Assembly (NCBI GenBank): GCA_964534765.1
Contig: CAZHRJ010000091.1
Span: 1 to 12,895, forward strand
Direction: 5' to 3'
Length of the DNA: 12,895 nucleotides
Origin: CAZHRJ01 sp964534765
GTDB lineage: Bacteria; Lindowbacteria; 2-12-FULL-62-27
In this document: positions 12,374 through 12,895 of the stretch, piece by piece
How positions within the stretch are numbered: position 1 is the stretch's first letter
How the letters are laid out: every line of letters starts with the position of its first letter
Position numbers and translations under genes: made by a program
Notes under the pieces: generated by a model
What the model was told of the DNA's origin: nothing
Database searches by the model: none
What the model saw: only the letters and a program-made list of their open reading frames with translations

Positions 12374-12895
12374 ATGAAACCATTTCGGGAAGTCCTGCCC
12401 GGGATTTTCACCTGGGCGAAATATTCTGATGAAAAACAACTCGACTTCAACGGCCACGCCGTTCTTCTGAACGACGGGCCGGGCCGGAGGATCGCTCTCA
12501 TCGATCCGCCGGCGCCGGATCCCGAAACACTGGAGAAACTCAAGACTGTTGCTTCTGTGGCGGCGATCCTGATCACCAACAAGGACCACCGCCGGGACGC
12601 CGCGGCACTCCGGGAAACCCTCCACGCTCCCGTCTGGGGTCCGGCCGGCGACGCCGCCCTGTTCGACCTCACGCTCGACCGGACATTCCAAGAAGGAGAG
12701 ATTCTGCTGGATCGGTTTCAAGTCACGGTCATGGCCGACATGAAATCGCCCGGGGAAAGCGGTTTGTTCGACGCGGCCACCGAAAGCCTGTTCCTCGGGG
12801 ACGCGGTCATCGGCAAGGTTCCCGGAAAACTGAATCTCCTGCCAGTGGAAAAAGTTCCGCACCCTGAAAAGGCCAGGGCGAGTCTGCGGATACTG
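12374..12895 (+). CDS. Metallo-beta-lactamase-fold protein with degenerate metal site (partial)
   Basis: 174 codons run from the ATG at 12374 off the right edge. GGGAGG lies 5 nt upstream, which decides against the in-frame ATG at 12359. Fold signs: LPGIFTWAKYSDEKQLDFNGHAVLL (8-32), IALIDPPAP (40-48), AILITNKDHRRDAAALRETL (64-83), FQEGEILLDRFQVTVM (105-120), KSPGESGLF (124-132) and SLFLGDAVIGKVPGKLNLLP (138-157). In classical MBL enzymes the THxHxDH motif stands where this has TNKDHRRD, so both histidines of HxH are gone and Asp-His remains; the later histidine before SPGE is also missing (MADMKSPGE). The GDAVIG aspartate is kept. I recall an MBL subgroup with such TNR/KDH motifs, so this may be a family trait rather than decay. 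The role is unknown. It is the only plus-strand gene and diverges from the CBS gene. Confidence 0.8.
   Translation, partial: MKPFREVLPGIFTWAKYSDEKQLDFNGHAVLLNDGPGRRIALIDPPAPDPETLEKLKTVASVAAILITNKDHRRDAAALRETLHAPVWGPAGDAALFDLTLDRTFQEGEILLDRFQVTVMADMKSPGESGLFDAATESLFLGDAVIGKVPGKLNLLPVEKVPHPEKARASLRIL

Noticed and set aside
1..12895. Signs of a mobile element, CRISPR array, toxin-antitoxin pair, tRNA or riboswitch
   Set aside because: No transposase or integrase motif, no spaced direct repeats, no cloverleaf-like sequence and no long structured leader was found; intergenic gaps are at most about 95 bp.

Overview
The window is GC-rich bacterial chromosomal DNA, densely packed and almost entirely coded on the minus strand. 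I see no tRNA, rRNA, IS element, phage gene, CRISPR array or plasmid function. An O-antigen-ligase-like membrane protein points to a bacterium with a surface polysaccharide. The gene mix (DUF885 peptidase, permuted ATP-grasp, MoaD-NIL fusion, threonine-synthase-like enzyme) and the frequent CCGG tetranucleotide would suit an uncultivated or poorly studied phylum of the Nitrospirota/Acidobacteriota/deltaproteobacterial type, but the sequence alone does not fix the taxon.

Layout from the right end, in the direction of minus-strand transcription: (a) 12374-12895, on the plus strand, is the 5' part of a metallo-beta-lactamase-fold protein with degenerate metal ligands. It diverges from (b) 11899-12342, a two-CBS-domain protein. 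The two share a short promoter region centred on a GTATAC palindrome. (c) 10052-11824 is a two-gene unit, a zinc-ribbon threonine-synthase-like PLP enzyme and a MoaD/ThiS-like sulfur carrier fused to a NIL domain. It has a promoter with both hexamers at consensus (TTGACA, 18 bp, TATAAT), and a GC hairpin follows it. (d) From 9957 down to position 1 runs a tightly overlapping series of ten genes: a radical-SAM-like barrel without Fe-S cysteines, an SLC13/DASS-type permease, a universal-stress-like protein, a JAMM/MPN+ metalloprotease, an O-antigen-ligase/TPR membrane protein, two small membrane proteins, a DUF885 zinc peptidase, a circularly permuted ATP-grasp protein, and the start of a protein resembling the DUF115/MAF family.

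The most interesting inference concerns sulfur chemistry. A MoaD-like carrier next to a fold-type II PLP enzyme, with a JAMM peptidase about 3.2 kb downstream and a DASS-type anion permease two genes before that peptidase, contains most parts of a protein-thiocarboxylate route to a sulfur amino acid. Known analogues are CysO/CysM/Mec of Mycobacterium tuberculosis and HcyS/MetY/HcyD of Wolinella succinogenes. The carrier's Gly-Gly is internal, ahead of the NIL domain, so a peptidase would have to expose it. No ThiF/MoeB-type E1 is present in the window, so the pathway stays a hypothesis.

The second theme is apparent loss of catalytic or ion-binding residues in several proteins: the radical-SAM-like barrel, both SNT motifs of the permease, and the MBL-fold protein. 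The third is translation initiation. Four junctions in the long operon show the pattern NTGA (ATGA, ATGA, GTGA, CTGA), and the last suggests a CTG start codon for the ATP-grasp gene.
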